64,000 nucleotides of DNA from Streptomyces longhuiensis (GCF_020616555.1 NZ_CP085173.1:8758001-8822000); one strand, 5' to 3'. Counted from the first letter of the stretch, positions 33,298-41,365 are shown. Translations and numbers: made by a program. The notes: generated by a model not told the origin, from the letters alone.

Positions 33298-33807
33298 TCA
33301 GTGGCCGTGCGGCAGCATCCGGCCGACGGCCTTCCACGCGTCGTGCACCCGGCCGTGATGAGCGGACGCCGCCACCGGCCCGGCCGCACGCGGCGAAGGC
33401 ATCGCCCGTGGCTCCCAGTCGCAGGGCGGAGCCGTGCGGGGGGTGCGCGGTCCGCCGTACTCCTCCTCGGGCCCCCTGACCGCGTCGTGTTCCTTGAGCG
33501 CCACGCTGATGAGTGTCAGCAGGAGCGCCACGTCGTCGTCGCAGTCGAGCAGCACGGTGATCCACGAGGCACCGGGACGCACCCGGATCGCGGTGCTGTC
33601 GCGCAACTGCGGAAGGAGGCGTTCGACCGCCGTCCGGGTGAGGTACAGATCTGCCGCATCGTTGGCATGGAAATGCACGATGTCGCACCCCGCTGTCCCG
33701 AAGGAGCGCCCTACGGCGCACCGGGGAGAGCCACTTACCAGGTTCGGCCACGACTCCAGCTGGGTCATGGCGCGATGGGCCGCGGTCATGTGGACATGGT
33801 TGCGCAC
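33298..33807 (-). CDS. Luciferase-domain (PF17648-like) small protein
   Basis: The 169-residue protein has an N-terminal core of about 110 residues (TQLESWPNL, GCDIVHFH, ADLYLTRTAVERL, GASWITVLLDCDDDVALLLTLISVAL) that matches the small luciferase-domain family common in Streptomyces. The annotation name comes from a domain shared with fungal luciferases; a light reaction is not implied. The last 60 residues are low-complexity. GTG at 33807 has a weak GAAGAG before it; ATG at 33789 and 33768 are alternatives. Confidence 0.6.
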   Translation of the reverse strand: MRNHVHMTAAHRAMTQLESWPNLVSGSPRCAVGRSFGTAGCDIVHFHANDAADLYLTRTAVERLLPQLRDSTAIRVRPGASWITVLLDCDDDVALLLTLISVALKEHDAVRGPEEEYGGPRTPRTAPPCDWEPRAMPSPRAAGPVAASAHHGRVHDAWKAVGRMLPHGH

Positions 33808-33869
33808 TCTTCACCCCGTCAACCAGCCCTATTCACCGCCTGCTTGATGAATCGGCGGTTTCGGGAACC

Positions 33870-34684
33870 TCACAAGGGAGGAAGGGGACGGACCGACCCG
33901 GTGTCGAGGCCTTCGAGCAGCGCCGCCCTGAACGTCTCGCGCCGGGCGGCGAGCCACGCCTGGATCCGGTCCCAGCGTTCCCAGCCGCCGAGGTCGCGAT
34001 GCGCCTGAACGTAGACAGGGTTTCCCTCGGCCACGCGCCGGGCGACGAACGCCCGGCACACCTCGGCGGCCTGCTCGACGACCTCGGGCAGTTCGGCGCG
34101 CTCCCGCGGCGAGAGCCCGTAACCGTCCGCGAGGAGGCGCAGCCGGGCGGGGGCGTCGGACGCGTGGGAGATGCCGGGTTCCGCGTACAGCGGGGCAGCA
34201 GACTCGGGGTCCCGCATGGGAACCCAGTATCCGGCGGTCAGTGCGACATCCCAGACCGGGCGCCCCGGGGCCGCCTGGTCGAAGTCGATCAGGGCCACGG
34301 CGCGGCCGTCCCGGAACACGACGTTCTCCAGGCACACGTCGTTGTGGCACAGCATCGTTCCGCCCTCGGGATCGGCCAGCTCCCCGGCCCAGCCGGCGGA
34401 CACGTCCACACAGACGCCCGCACTCGCCTCGTGCAGGCGCCTCAGCAGGCCCCCGACCGACCGGGGATGAACCTCAATTGCTCCCGCCCGTCGGCACGGA
34501 CGCCGACCGGCACCGGAGCCGCGTCGAATCCGCGACGCCTCAGCGCCTGAAGGTACGCGTGGAGTGCCCGGACGTTCGGCGGCGCCGGCCGCTCGACCAC
34601 CTCGCCCCGCCGGACCACCGCGCCCGCGTTCATCATGCCGCCCGGCAGTTCGTGGCTGTCCGCAGGATCGGTGTCCCCAGTCAT
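33870..34684 (-). pseudogene. Aminoglycoside phosphotransferase-family gene broken by internal deletion and frameshift
   Basis: Two pieces of one phosphotransferase lie in different frames. The first piece (34684-34442) encodes AGAVVRRGEVVERPAPPN-, HAYLQALRRRGFDAAPVPVG and REQLRFIPG before running into a stop. The second (from about 34460 to 33870) encodes SVGGLLRRLHEAS, then the catalytic LCHNDVCLENVVF and IDFDQAAPGRPVWDVA. Comparison with the usual family layout suggests that about 20-25 residues between the FIPG and SVGGLL motifs are missing and the frame has shifted. The 3' part could only be made from an internal start (for example at 34409), without the nucleotide-binding lobe. The gene is probably dead. 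Confidence 0.7.
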
Positions 34685-34742
34685 GCCCGTCACACTAGCG
34701 GCGCGGGCGGGGGCCTGGTCCCCGAGTCGATACTGTGCCGAA

Positions 34743-35279
34743 GTGACCGGATACGCGCACCTTCCGCTGCTCTTCCTCGACATCGACGGGCCGCTGATTC
34801 CGTTCGGTGGCCCGCCGGACTGCTACCCGACGTATCCGCTGCGCCGGCCCGGAAGCCCCGACCTGCTGGGCGCGGACCTGAACCCCCTGCTGGCCAGGAT
34901 CAACCCCGAGTACGGGCCCCGGCTCGCGGCGCTCCCGTGCGAGCTCGTCTGGGCGACGACCTGGATGGAGGACGCGAACGACTGCGTCGCCCCGCTGCTC
35001 GGACTGCCGCCGTTGCCGGTCGTGGACTGGCCGGATCCGCCGGTACGGGAGGAATGGCACGGCGCCCGCGGACTCCACTGGAAGACCCGCGCGCTGGTCG
35101 GCCAGGCGAAAGGCCGCCCCTTCGCCTGGGTCGACGACGAGATCACCGACATCGACCGCGCCTGGGTCCTCGCGCATCACGCGGAACGTGCCCTGCTGCA
35201 TCGCGTGGACCCTCGACAGGGCCTCACCGAAGCGGACTTCGCCGTCCTGGACGACTGGCTGCGCGCGGCTGTGAACTGA
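34743..35279 (+). CDS. HAD-like hydrolase domain protein
   Basis: The 178-residue protein starts VTGYAHLPLLFLDIDGPLIPFG, whose DIDG is the HAD nucleophile motif. WATTWMEDAND and PFAWVDDEITDID provide the expected later acidic motif. It is a small cap-less or minimal-cap hydrolase, of a type common as a single gene in Streptomyces; its phosphate substrate is unknown. GTG at 34743 follows the -10-like TACTGT (34731-34736) by six bases, so a leaderless start is favoured; no ribosome binding site is seen. Confidence 0.75.
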   Translation: MTGYAHLPLLFLDIDGPLIPFGGPPDCYPTYPLRRPGSPDLLGADLNPLLARINPEYGPRLAALPCELVWATTWMEDANDCVAPLLGLPPLPVVDWPDPPVREEWHGARGLHWKTRALVGQAKGRPFAWVDDEITDIDRAWVLAHHAERALLHRVDPRQGLTEADFAVLDDWLRAAVN

Positions 35280-35307
35280 CCCGGGGCGGTGCCGGCAGGA
35301 CGAATCG

Positions 35308-36213
35308 TCAGACCGCCGCCGACGTCGTGCCGTCGGTGAGGAGCTCCGCGATCACATGGCGGGCGATGGAGGCCATCACCGGGTTGCTCTCCCGGTAGTG
35401 CCGGAGCTCCAGGAGGGCGACCGACAGGGCCCAGCCGCGGCCCCGTGCCCAGGCGTCGTCGTCCGCGCCCGAGCAGGTCCGGAAGACCTCGCGCGCACCG
35501 GCGGGCAGCAGGTACCAGGCCGCGATGAGGTCGACCGCCGGGTCGCCCAGGCCGAGGCACCCGAAGTCGATGACGGCACTGAGTCGTCCGTCCGCGACGA
35601 GCACGTTCCCGGGCTGCAGATCCGCGTGGATCCACACGGCGGGCCCGGCCCACCCGTGCGCCCGCAGGGCCGACTCCCAGACGGCGGTCGCCCCGTCCCC
35701 GTGCAGCTCCGCCCGCAGCTCATGGATCGCCGAACGCGTCACCTCGTCGCGCTGTGCCAGCGGCTCGCTGCGGTAGGAAGCGGGTCCGCCGGTGGCGTCG
35801 ACGCGCCGGAGCACGCTGACGAACTCCGCCAAGTCCTTTGCCAGCAGAGTCGGTTCAGGATGACGTCCGGGGACGGGGTTGGCGCCGTCGAGCCAGCCGT
35901 AGACGGACCACGGCCACGGGTAGCCCTCGCCGGGATTTCCCTTGCCCAGAGGCGTGGGGACGGCCACGGGGAGCTCTCCGGCGAGCAGCGGCAGCCACCG
36001 GTGCTCCTTCTCCACGTCCTGCGCGGAACCTGCCAGCCGGGGGAGTCGTACGGCCATGTCCTCGCCGAGGCGGTACATGGCGTTGGACGTACCCGCCGAG
36101 ACGACCTCGGTGAGCGGCAGACCGGCCCATTGCGGGAACTGCGTGTCGACGAGCCGGCGCACCAACGAGGTGTCGATGTCCGCCTCTTCGGGCCGCACCT
36201 TACGAGCACACAT
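35308..36213 (-). CDS. Aminoglycoside phosphotransferase-family kinase
   Basis: The 301-residue protein has an APH fold: TEVVSAGTSNAMYRLG (nucleotide loop), AVRLPR (lysine-equivalent strand), the catalytic loop WIHADLQPGNVLV, and VIDFGCLGLGDPAVDL (metal binding). Such enzymes phosphorylate small hydroxyl compounds, sometimes antibiotics, but most family members are not resistance genes. AAAGG precedes the ATG. Nothing in the neighbourhood points to a substrate. Confidence 0.88.
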   Translation of the reverse strand: MCARKVRPEEADIDTSLVRRLVDTQFPQWAGLPLTEVVSAGTSNAMYRLGEDMAVRLPRLAGSAQDVEKEHRWLPLLAGELPVAVPTPLGKGNPGEGYPWPWSVYGWLDGANPVPGRHPEPTLLAKDLAEFVSVLRRVDATGGPASYRSEPLAQRDEVTRSAIHELRAELHGDGATAVWESALRAHGWAGPAVWIHADLQPGNVLVADGRLSAVIDFGCLGLGDPAVDLIAAWYLLPAGAREVFRTCSGADDDAWARGRGWALSVALLELRHYRESNPVMASIARHVIAELLTDGTTSAAV

Positions 36214-36319
36214 GGAAGCCTTTCGCGTAGAACCGCACAGCGCGTCTGCCGATGCGCCAAGATACGGACACCGAGGCCGCCGGCCCAGCGATTAACGGGC
36301 GGCGGCCGCCCGTTCGGAC

Positions 36320-37249
36320 TCACGCGGCCCGACGCCCGACCTGGGCGTCGAGCGCGGCGCAGAGCCAGTCGTGGGCGGCCCCCGGCGTCGGCCGCGAAGG
36401 ACCGGTCAGCTCGGCGACGAGCTGCCAGTAGTGGTCGATCCGCGGATCCGCGGCCAGCACCCCGCTGAGCGCGCGGCGGAACGCGGGGGTGTCACGTACG
36501 CCCCGTGAGGTGGCGTAGGCGGAGACGAAGCAGTCCAGCGCCTCGCCCTCACGGGGTGACCGCTGGTCGCACAGGTGCGGTGACGCCAGTGCGTAGGCCT
36601 CGCTGAGCCCTTCGTAGAGCACCCCGGGGCGGAACCCGTCCTCTCTGCGATGTGCCGCCGGCTGGCCGCGGTCTCCGCCCTCGCAGGAACGCGAGGTGAA
36701 GGCGTGCAGCCGGGCGAAGGTCAGGACGTGGGCCGGAGTCGGGTCCGCCGGAGGCTGCGGGACGGCCTGGTCGAGGACGGCGGACACGACCCGGGCGGGC
36801 ATCCGGGCCGGCAGCCACCGGCGCCAGAAGCGGGCCGGTGCGGCCGTGCTGGGCGGGGCGGACATCGCGCCGACGAGCAGCAGCCGCTCGGCGCGCTCGG
36901 TGGGCGTGCAGTCCTGGAGCAGCTGAAGCGCGGCCTCCCGCCAGCGCAGCGCGGCCAGTTGGGAACCGATGTCCCGCAACTGTCCCGCGACGACGTCCTC
37001 AAGGGCGTCGTCCAGCCCGTCCCCCTCGCCCAGGACGCGGCGCACGTCCGGCACCGGCAGGTCGAGGGCGCGCAGGGAGCGGATGACGCGGAGCCGGTCG
37101 AGCGCCTCGGGCCCGTACCGGCGATGGCCACCCGTGCTGCGGGGGCCTTCGGGCAGCAGACCGCGGTCCGAGTAGAAACGGACCGTTTTGACGGTGACGC
37201 CCGCGCGCTCGGCGAGCTCACCGATGGACCACATGCTGTCGGCGGGCAC
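36320..37249 (-). CDS. MerR-family transcriptional regulator
   Basis: The 309-residue protein has a MerR winged helix (WSIGELAERAGVTVKTVRFYSDRGLLP, then STGGHRRYGPEALDRL) and a helical linker. The 200-residue C-terminal effector domain is of unknown ligand class. GTG at 37249 is preceded by GGGAGG; a TTG at 37267 is rejected because it lies in the operator. The gene is divergent from the tandem hydrolase. The intergenic promoter has the 19-bp spacer and dyad of MerR-activated promoters, so this protein probably activates the hydrolase gene by DNA distortion. Confidence 0.9.
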   Translation of the reverse strand: MPADSMWSIGELAERAGVTVKTVRFYSDRGLLPEGPRSTGGHRRYGPEALDRLRVIRSLRALDLPVPDVRRVLGEGDGLDDALEDVVAGQLRDIGSQLAALRWREAALQLLQDCTPTERAERLLLVGAMSAPPSTAAPARFWRRWLPARMPARVVSAVLDQAVPQPPADPTPAHVLTFARLHAFTSRSCEGGDRGQPAAHRREDGFRPGVLYEGLSEAYALASPHLCDQRSPREGEALDCFVSAYATSRGVRDTPAFRRALSGVLAADPRIDHYWQLVAELTGPSRPTPGAAHDWLCAALDAQVGRRAA

Positions 37250-37252
37250 GGC

Positions 37253-37283
37253 TTGAACCTCCCTCAAGGGGAGTTCCTACGGT
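37253..37283 (+). promoter_or_regulatory. MerR-type promoter with 19-bp spacer
   Basis: TTGAAC (37253-37258) and TACGGT (37278-37283) are separated by 19 bases, longer than the standard 17 as in MerR-activated promoters. The spacer carries the dyad AACCTCCC-N4-GGGGAGTT, with most arm positions complementary. The site drives the hydrolase at 37345 and also covers the ribosome-binding region of the MerR gene. Confidence 0.7.
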
Positions 37284-37344
37284 ACCGGCGAGCGCGGACG
37301 GCCGGTGGGACGGTCCGTGGACAACGGCGTGGAAGGAGACGGAC

Positions 37345-38856
37345 ATGACGGCATTCATTCTGGTGGCGGGGGCCCACACCGGCGGCTGGGTATGGCGGGA
37401 AGTGGCCGCCGGGCTGCGGGACGCGGGGGCGCGGGCGTACGAAGTGACTCTCAGCGGCATGGACGGCGGCGGTGGTGCGGCGGGACCGGGCGTGGACCTG
37501 GAGACGCACATCGAGGAGCTGGTCCGGCTGATCGACCGGGTCGAGGAGCAGGACGTGGTTCTCGTCGGCCACTGCTACGGCATCCACCCGGTGCGCGGTG
37601 CCGCGGACCGGCGCGCCGAGCGGATCTCCAGGATCGTCAACGTGGATGTCGGCATCCCCGAGGACGGCGACCCGGCCCTCAAGCTGGTGCCCGACCAGAC
37701 GAACCGCGAGCGCGTGCTGAGCCTGGCCCAGGAGGACAGCGCCGGGACGCTGCCCGCGCCGGCGGTGGAGGAGTGGCAGCGCTGGGGCAGCGTCGCCGGC
37801 CTTCCGGCCGAAGTGCTGGCGCGGCTGACCGAACAGGCCGTTCCCCAGCCTCTGCCCACGCTCACCCAGCCGCTGCGGTTGTCGGGCGCGGTCGCCGAAC
37901 TGCCGACGACCGGCGTCCTGTGCACGGCCAACGGGTCGAGCATCGCCGTGGTCGAGGCCATGGTGGGCTTGGGTGATCCCGCGTTCCGGAGGCTCGCCGA
38001 CCCGGGCGTCACCTTCTTCGAACTCGACACCGGGCACTGGCCGATGCTCTCCGCACCGCGCGAGCTGGTGGACGTCCTGTTCCGCGCCGTCGCAGGGAAG
38101 GGGCACCGGGTGGCCGCCGTGCGCGAGCAGCCCACGCACCTCCGGCCGTTCCTCATGGACATCGAGGAGCGGCCTCGGGAACGGACCGGCCGCGTCGACC
38201 TGCATCTGCCCGACGCCGACGGTCCACGGCCGGCCGTGGTGTTCGTCCACGGCGGACCGGTACCGGCCGGTGCCCGTCCGACACCGCGCGACTGGCCCGC
38301 CTTCGTGGGCTACGCGCAGTACGCGGCGAGCCTGGGCGCCGTCGGCGTGACCGTGGACCACCGGCTCCACGAGCTGACCGCGTACGCGCGGGCCGCCGAC
38401 GACATCGCCGAGGCGATCGAGCTCGTGCGGGCCGATCCACGTGTGGACGGCGACCGCGTCGGGCTGTGGTTCCTCTCCGCCGGCGGACTCCTCGCGGCCG
38501 ACTGGCTCGCGGCGCCGCCGTCCTGGCTGCGGTGCGTGGCGGCTTCGTACCCGATTCTCGCGCCGCTGCCGGGCTGGGGGCTCGCCGACAGCCGGTTCCG
38601 CCCGGTGGCGGCGGTTCGTGGTGCGGGGCGGCTGCCGATCGTGCTGACGCGGGTGGGGCTCGAGCGCCCTGAGATCGCGGTGACGGTCGAGGAGTTCGTG
38701 TCAGCGGCAGCGGACTGCGGTGCCGCGCTCGAGGTGATCGACGTGCCGCTCGGCCACCACGGCTTCGAGACGATCGACCCCACCGACGCGTCGCGCGACG
38801 CGGTGCGGCGGGCGATGCGCTCGGTGCTCGGGCACTTGGGGGCGGGGACCGACTAG
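37345..38856 (+). CDS. Tandem alpha/beta-hydrolase fusion protein
   Basis: The 503-residue protein joins two alpha/beta-hydrolase folds. The first (about 1-250) begins FILVAGAHTGGWVW and resembles EstA/MenH-like esterases, but its nucleophile elbow reads GHCYG, with Cys77 where Ser is usual. The second (about 265-500) has VVFVHGGP as oxyanion region, a candidate nucleophile Ser378 in WFLSAGG, and GHHGFE as the His motif, like dienelactone hydrolases or peptidases. AAGGAG precedes the ATG. The stop codon TAG lies in the CTAG target of the following insertion sequence. It is likely activated by the divergent MerR protein. The reaction is unknown. Confidence 0.8.
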   Translation: MTAFILVAGAHTGGWVWREVAAGLRDAGARAYEVTLSGMDGGGGAAGPGVDLETHIEELVRLIDRVEEQDVVLVGHCYGIHPVRGAADRRAERISRIVNVDVGIPEDGDPALKLVPDQTNRERVLSLAQEDSAGTLPAPAVEEWQRWGSVAGLPAEVLARLTEQAVPQPLPTLTQPLRLSGAVAELPTTGVLCTANGSSIAVVEAMVGLGDPAFRRLADPGVTFFELDTGHWPMLSAPRELVDVLFRAVAGKGHRVAAVREQPTHLRPFLMDIEERPRERTGRVDLHLPDADGPRPAVVFVHGGPVPAGARPTPRDWPAFVGYAQYAASLGAVGVTVDHRLHELTAYARAADDIAEAIELVRADPRVDGDRVGLWFLSAGGLLAADWLAAPPSWLRCVAASYPILAPLPGWGLADSRFRPVAAVRGAGRLPIVLTRVGLERPEIAVTVEEFVSAAADCGAALEVIDVPLGHHGFETIDPTDASRDAVRRAMRSVLGHLGAGTD

Positions 38857-38910
38857 GGAATGTTTTAGAACTGGCTTCGTGGCCACGCCTCGTGCCGTGA
38901 TGATCTCGGT

Positions 38911-39780
38911 GTGGGGCGTGGGGATCTCTCAGATGGCCAGTGGACAGTGCTGGAGCCGCTGTTGCCGGTCGCGGTGGTCGGCAGACCCTCAGTCTGTCGG
39001 CGGAAGCTGATCGACGGAATCCGCTGGCGGGTGCGAACCGGTGCTCCCTGGCGGGATCTGCCTGTGGAGTACGGGCCGTGGCAGACGGTCTATGGGCTCT
39101 TTCGTCGCTGGCAGCGAGATGGTGTGTGGTCGGCGGTGCTGACCGGTTTGCAGGCTCGTGCCGATGCGGCCGGGCTGATCACGTGGGAAGTGAACGTCGA
39201 CTCCACGATCTGCCGGGCTCATCAGCATGCGGCTGGTGCCCGCAAGGACGGGCAGGCCCAGAAGGAGCCGCCGGGCGGGATCCGGACCGAGCCCGACGAC
39301 CACGGCTTGGGCCGGTCCCGGGGCGGCTGGACCACCAAGATTCATCTGGCCTGTGAACAGGGCCAACGGCCGTTATCGCTTGTGGTCACCGCCGGGCAGG
39401 CGGGCGACAGCCCGCAATTCGTGGCTGTCCTGGAAGCAATCCGGATACCCCGGCTGGGGCTCGGGCGTCCCCGCAGACGGCCGCTGCGGGTGCGGGGCGA
39501 CAAGGCCTATTCCTCGCGCACCAATCGTGCCTACCTCCGCAGGCGCGGGATCCGCTGCACCATCCCGGAACCGGCCGACCAGGCCGGCCACCGCAAGCGC
39601 CGTGGGGCAAGTGGCGGGCGCCCACCGGCCTTCGATCGCGAGGATTACAAGGCCCGGCACGCGGTCGAGTGCGGCATTAACCGGCTCAAGCGCAATCGGG
39701 CGGTGGCCATGCGGTTCGACAAGCTCGCCGTCCGCTTTGAAGCCACCGTCCACATCGCCGCAATCAACGAATGGCTGTGA
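38911..39780 (+). CDS. IS5-family transposase (DDE)
   Basis: The 289-residue protein has the IS5 N-terminal DUF4096 region (LSDGQWTVLEPLLP, GIRWRVRTGAPWRDLP, YGPWQTVYGLFRRW) and a DDE catalytic domain with Asp97 in VNVDSTICRAH, Asp197 in RVRGDKAYSS and Glu253 in RHAVECGINRLKRNR. It is in one frame without programmed frameshift, unlike many Streptomyces IS5 relatives. The start is a GTG with no clear ribosome binding site. It lies inside the terminal inverted repeats and should be catalytically complete. Confidence 0.94.
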   Translation: MGRGDLSDGQWTVLEPLLPVAVVGRPSVCRRKLIDGIRWRVRTGAPWRDLPVEYGPWQTVYGLFRRWQRDGVWSAVLTGLQARADAAGLITWEVNVDSTICRAHQHAAGARKDGQAQKEPPGGIRTEPDDHGLGRSRGGWTTKIHLACEQGQRPLSLVVTAGQAGDSPQFVAVLEAIRIPRLGLGRPRRRPLRVRGDKAYSSRTNRAYLRRRGIRCTIPEPADQAGHRKRRGASGGRPPAFDREDYKARHAVECGINRLKRNRAVAMRFDKLAVRFEATVHIAAINEWL

Positions 39781-39854
39781 CCTGGCGACGGTGTCGGCCC
39801 AGCATGCCATGCTGACGGCGGTCACAGCTCTGCGTGTTGAAGGGGACAGGTCCG

Positions 39855-40184
39855 ATGGGGGCTCGGTACTACTGCGCCGACAGCGAGAACGGCGACCACA
39901 TCGACGACCCGTCCGAGGACGCGGTGTTCATGCTGATCGACGACCTCAACGACGCGGACAACACCTTCGTCGTCATCCAGCCCGACGAAGACGACCCGGC
40001 TTGGTTCGCCTCAGTCGCCGTCCTGGACGAGGGCGGTTATGAGGTCGTCCGCCGTGACACCACCCGCCGCGAGCACGAGGTCACCACCGACACCAGTATC
40101 GACAGGATCTCGAACGACCTCACCATCTGGATGGCCGCCCGCAACCTCGCCGGACAGCCGACCAAGCAGATCAGCGACTTCTAA
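39855..40184 (+). CDS. Acidic passenger protein of the insertion sequence
   Basis: The 109-residue protein is rich in Asp and Glu (for example DDPSEDAVFMLIDDLNDADN and QPDEDDPAWF). AAGGGGAC lies before the ATG at 39855. Its last codons and TAA stop lie inside the right terminal inverted repeat, so the gene belongs to the element rather than to the host locus. I do not recognise the family with confidence; the layout weakly recalls Imm1-type immunity proteins, but no such claim is made. It follows the transposase by 74 bases on the same strand. Confidence 0.65.
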   Translation: MGARYYCADSENGDHIDDPSEDAVFMLIDDLNDADNTFVVIQPDEDDPAWFASVAVLDEGGYEVVRRDTTRREHEVTTDTSIDRISNDLTIWMAARNLAGQPTKQISDF

Positions 40185-40192
40185 AACACGGC

Positions 40193-40630
40193 CTAGGGCG
40201 TGTCCGCGTCCGGGGTGAGGGTGTGGACCGCGTCGAGGAAGACCTGACGCTCGGCGGCGGGGAGCCGGGCCAGGAGGCGGTCCTCGTGCGCGTGGATGCC
40301 GGCCTGCGCGGACCTGCGCAGGCGGCGGCCGTCGTCGGTGATGGAGAGGAGCCGGACCCGGCGGTCGTCCGGGTCCGGGGTGCGGGAGATCAGCCCGGAC
40401 TCCTGCAGCGTGTCCAGCGTCGAGATGATCCGGGTCTTGTCGGCGCCGATCGCCGTCGCGAGCGCGCCCTGGGTGCGGACCGGGCCGTCGTCCAGGGCGC
40501 TGAGGACGACGTATCCCCACATCGAGATCCCGTGCGACGCGAGCACCGGCAGCTCGGCGGCGATGAGGGATCGCACCAGGGGCTGCAGCATCGCGGCGAG
40601 GTCGCGCCGTCCGCCGTTCTTGGCCATCAC
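40193..40630 (-). CDS. MarR-family transcriptional regulator
   Basis: The 145-residue protein has a MarR winged helix (TQGALATAIGADKTRIISTLDTLQESGLISRTPDPDDRRVRLLSITDDGRR) between dimerisation helices. A TATCAT box (40642-40637 on this strand) ends six bases before the GTG at 40630, which suggests a leaderless mRNA; ATG at 40627 is the alternative. Its TAG stop is formed by the right-hand CTAG duplication of the insertion sequence. It is divergent from a leaderless gene 52 bases away and probably represses both. Confidence 0.9.
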   Translation of the reverse strand: MMAKNGGRRDLAAMLQPLVRSLIAAELPVLASHGISMWGYVVLSALDDGPVRTQGALATAIGADKTRIISTLDTLQESGLISRTPDPDDRRVRLLSITDDGRRLRRSAQAGIHAHEDRLLARLPAAERQVFLDAVHTLTPDADTP

Positions 40631-40636
40631 GCGCCG

Positions 40637-40675
40637 ATGATAGACGTTGACATGTGATAGGCACGGGCAGATGAT
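40637..40675. promoter_or_regulatory. Back-to-back leaderless promoters of MarR and TIGR03086-type gene
   Basis: On the plus strand TTGACA (40647-40652), 17 bases, and GATGAT (40670-40675) end six bases before the ATG at 40682. On the minus strand TATCAT (40642-40637) ends six bases before the GTG at 40630. TGATA(G/A) recurs at 40638, 40655 and 40672 with exact 17-base spacing. MarR binding in this 51-base gap would affect both genes. Confidence 0.6.
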
Positions 40676-40681
40676 AAGCGC

Positions 40682-41365
40682 ATGCCTACGAATAAGGATC
40701 TGGTCGCGCTCGACGCGGAAGCGGTGCGGGCGAGCGTCGACATGGTGGCGCGGGCGACGGCCGGGGACCTGGCCGGGCCGACGCCGTGCGCCGGGTGGAC
40801 GCTGCGTGATCTGCTCGGCCACATGACCGCGCAGCACCATGGATTCGCCGCGGCCTCACGCGGCGAGGGGGACATCGCGGTGTGGCGGCCGCGTCCTCTC
40901 GGGGACGACCCCGTCGGGGCGTACCGCGAGGCCGCCCAGCACGTCCTGGAGGCCTTCGCCGTCGACGGGGTGACGGAGCGGGCGTTCCCCCTCCCGGAGA
41001 TCCGTGACGGCGGACCCCTCCCGGGCGCACAGGCCGTCGGCTTCCACTTCATCGACTACGTCGTGCACTCCTGGGACGTGGCGCGGACGCTGGGCCACAC
41101 GGTGACGTTCGACCCCGAACTCCTCGACGTGGCACTGGCCGTGGCGCGGGCGGTGCCCGGAGGGGAGGCGCGCCGCGGCCCCGGTGCGGCCTTCGCGCCG
41201 GCGGTCACGGCCGACGGCGGGTCCCGGCTGGACGAGATCGTCGCGATCCTCGGCCGCTCACCGGCATGGCGGCCGGTGCCTGCCCAGGGTCTCTCGTGCG
41301 CAGTGCTCGGCGACAGCGGTGTGCCGGTCACCCACTCCGTCCCGCGAGGACCCCGCGCGGGGTGA
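40682..41365 (+). CDS. TIGR03086/maleylpyruvate-isomerase-like metal-binding protein
   Basis: The 227-residue protein has the DinB-like four-helix fold of the mycothiol-dependent metalloenzyme group. TPCAGWTLRDLLGHMTAQHHGFA and FHFIDYVVHSWDVART supply the expected His residues for the metal. The family usually ends near ILGRSPAW; here about 30 further residues extend into the convergent permease gene, giving a 38-bp overlap. The promoter suggests a leaderless mRNA. It may use mycothiol for detoxification, under control of the divergent MarR protein; the substrate is unknown. Confidence 0.83.
   Translation: MPTNKDLVALDAEAVRASVDMVARATAGDLAGPTPCAGWTLRDLLGHMTAQHHGFAAASRGEGDIAVWRPRPLGDDPVGAYREAAQHVLEAFAVDGVTERAFPLPEIRDGGPLPGAQAVGFHFIDYVVHSWDVARTLGHTVTFDPELLDVALAVARAVPGGEARRGPGAAFAPAVTADGGSRLDEIVAILGRSPAWRPVPAQGLSCAVLGDSGVPVTHSVPRGPRAG

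Larger units (their letters stand above)
38857..40192 (+). mobile_element. IS5-family insertion sequence, complete, with 4-bp CTAG target duplication
   Basis: The 1336-bp element has terminal inverted repeats of 14 bp, GGAATGTTTTAGAA (38857-38870) and its imperfect match at 40179-40192, with three mismatches. CTAG occurs directly outside both ends (38853-38856 and 40193-40196) as a target duplication of YTAR type. It holds a full DDE transposase gene and a second gene whose stop codon lies in the right terminal repeat. Nothing is truncated, so it may be active. Inserted between convergent genes, it left both stop codons intact. Confidence 0.88.

Noticed and set aside
35308..36213. Phosphotransferase considered as an aminoglycoside resistance gene
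   Set aside because: Only general APH-fold motifs are visible. Most actinobacterial members of this group are not resistance enzymes, and there is no resistance or biosynthetic context.
39855..40184. IS passenger protein considered as an Imm1-type immunity protein
   Set aside because: The similarity is only in acidic composition and rough layout. A profile search would be needed, so no family is claimed.
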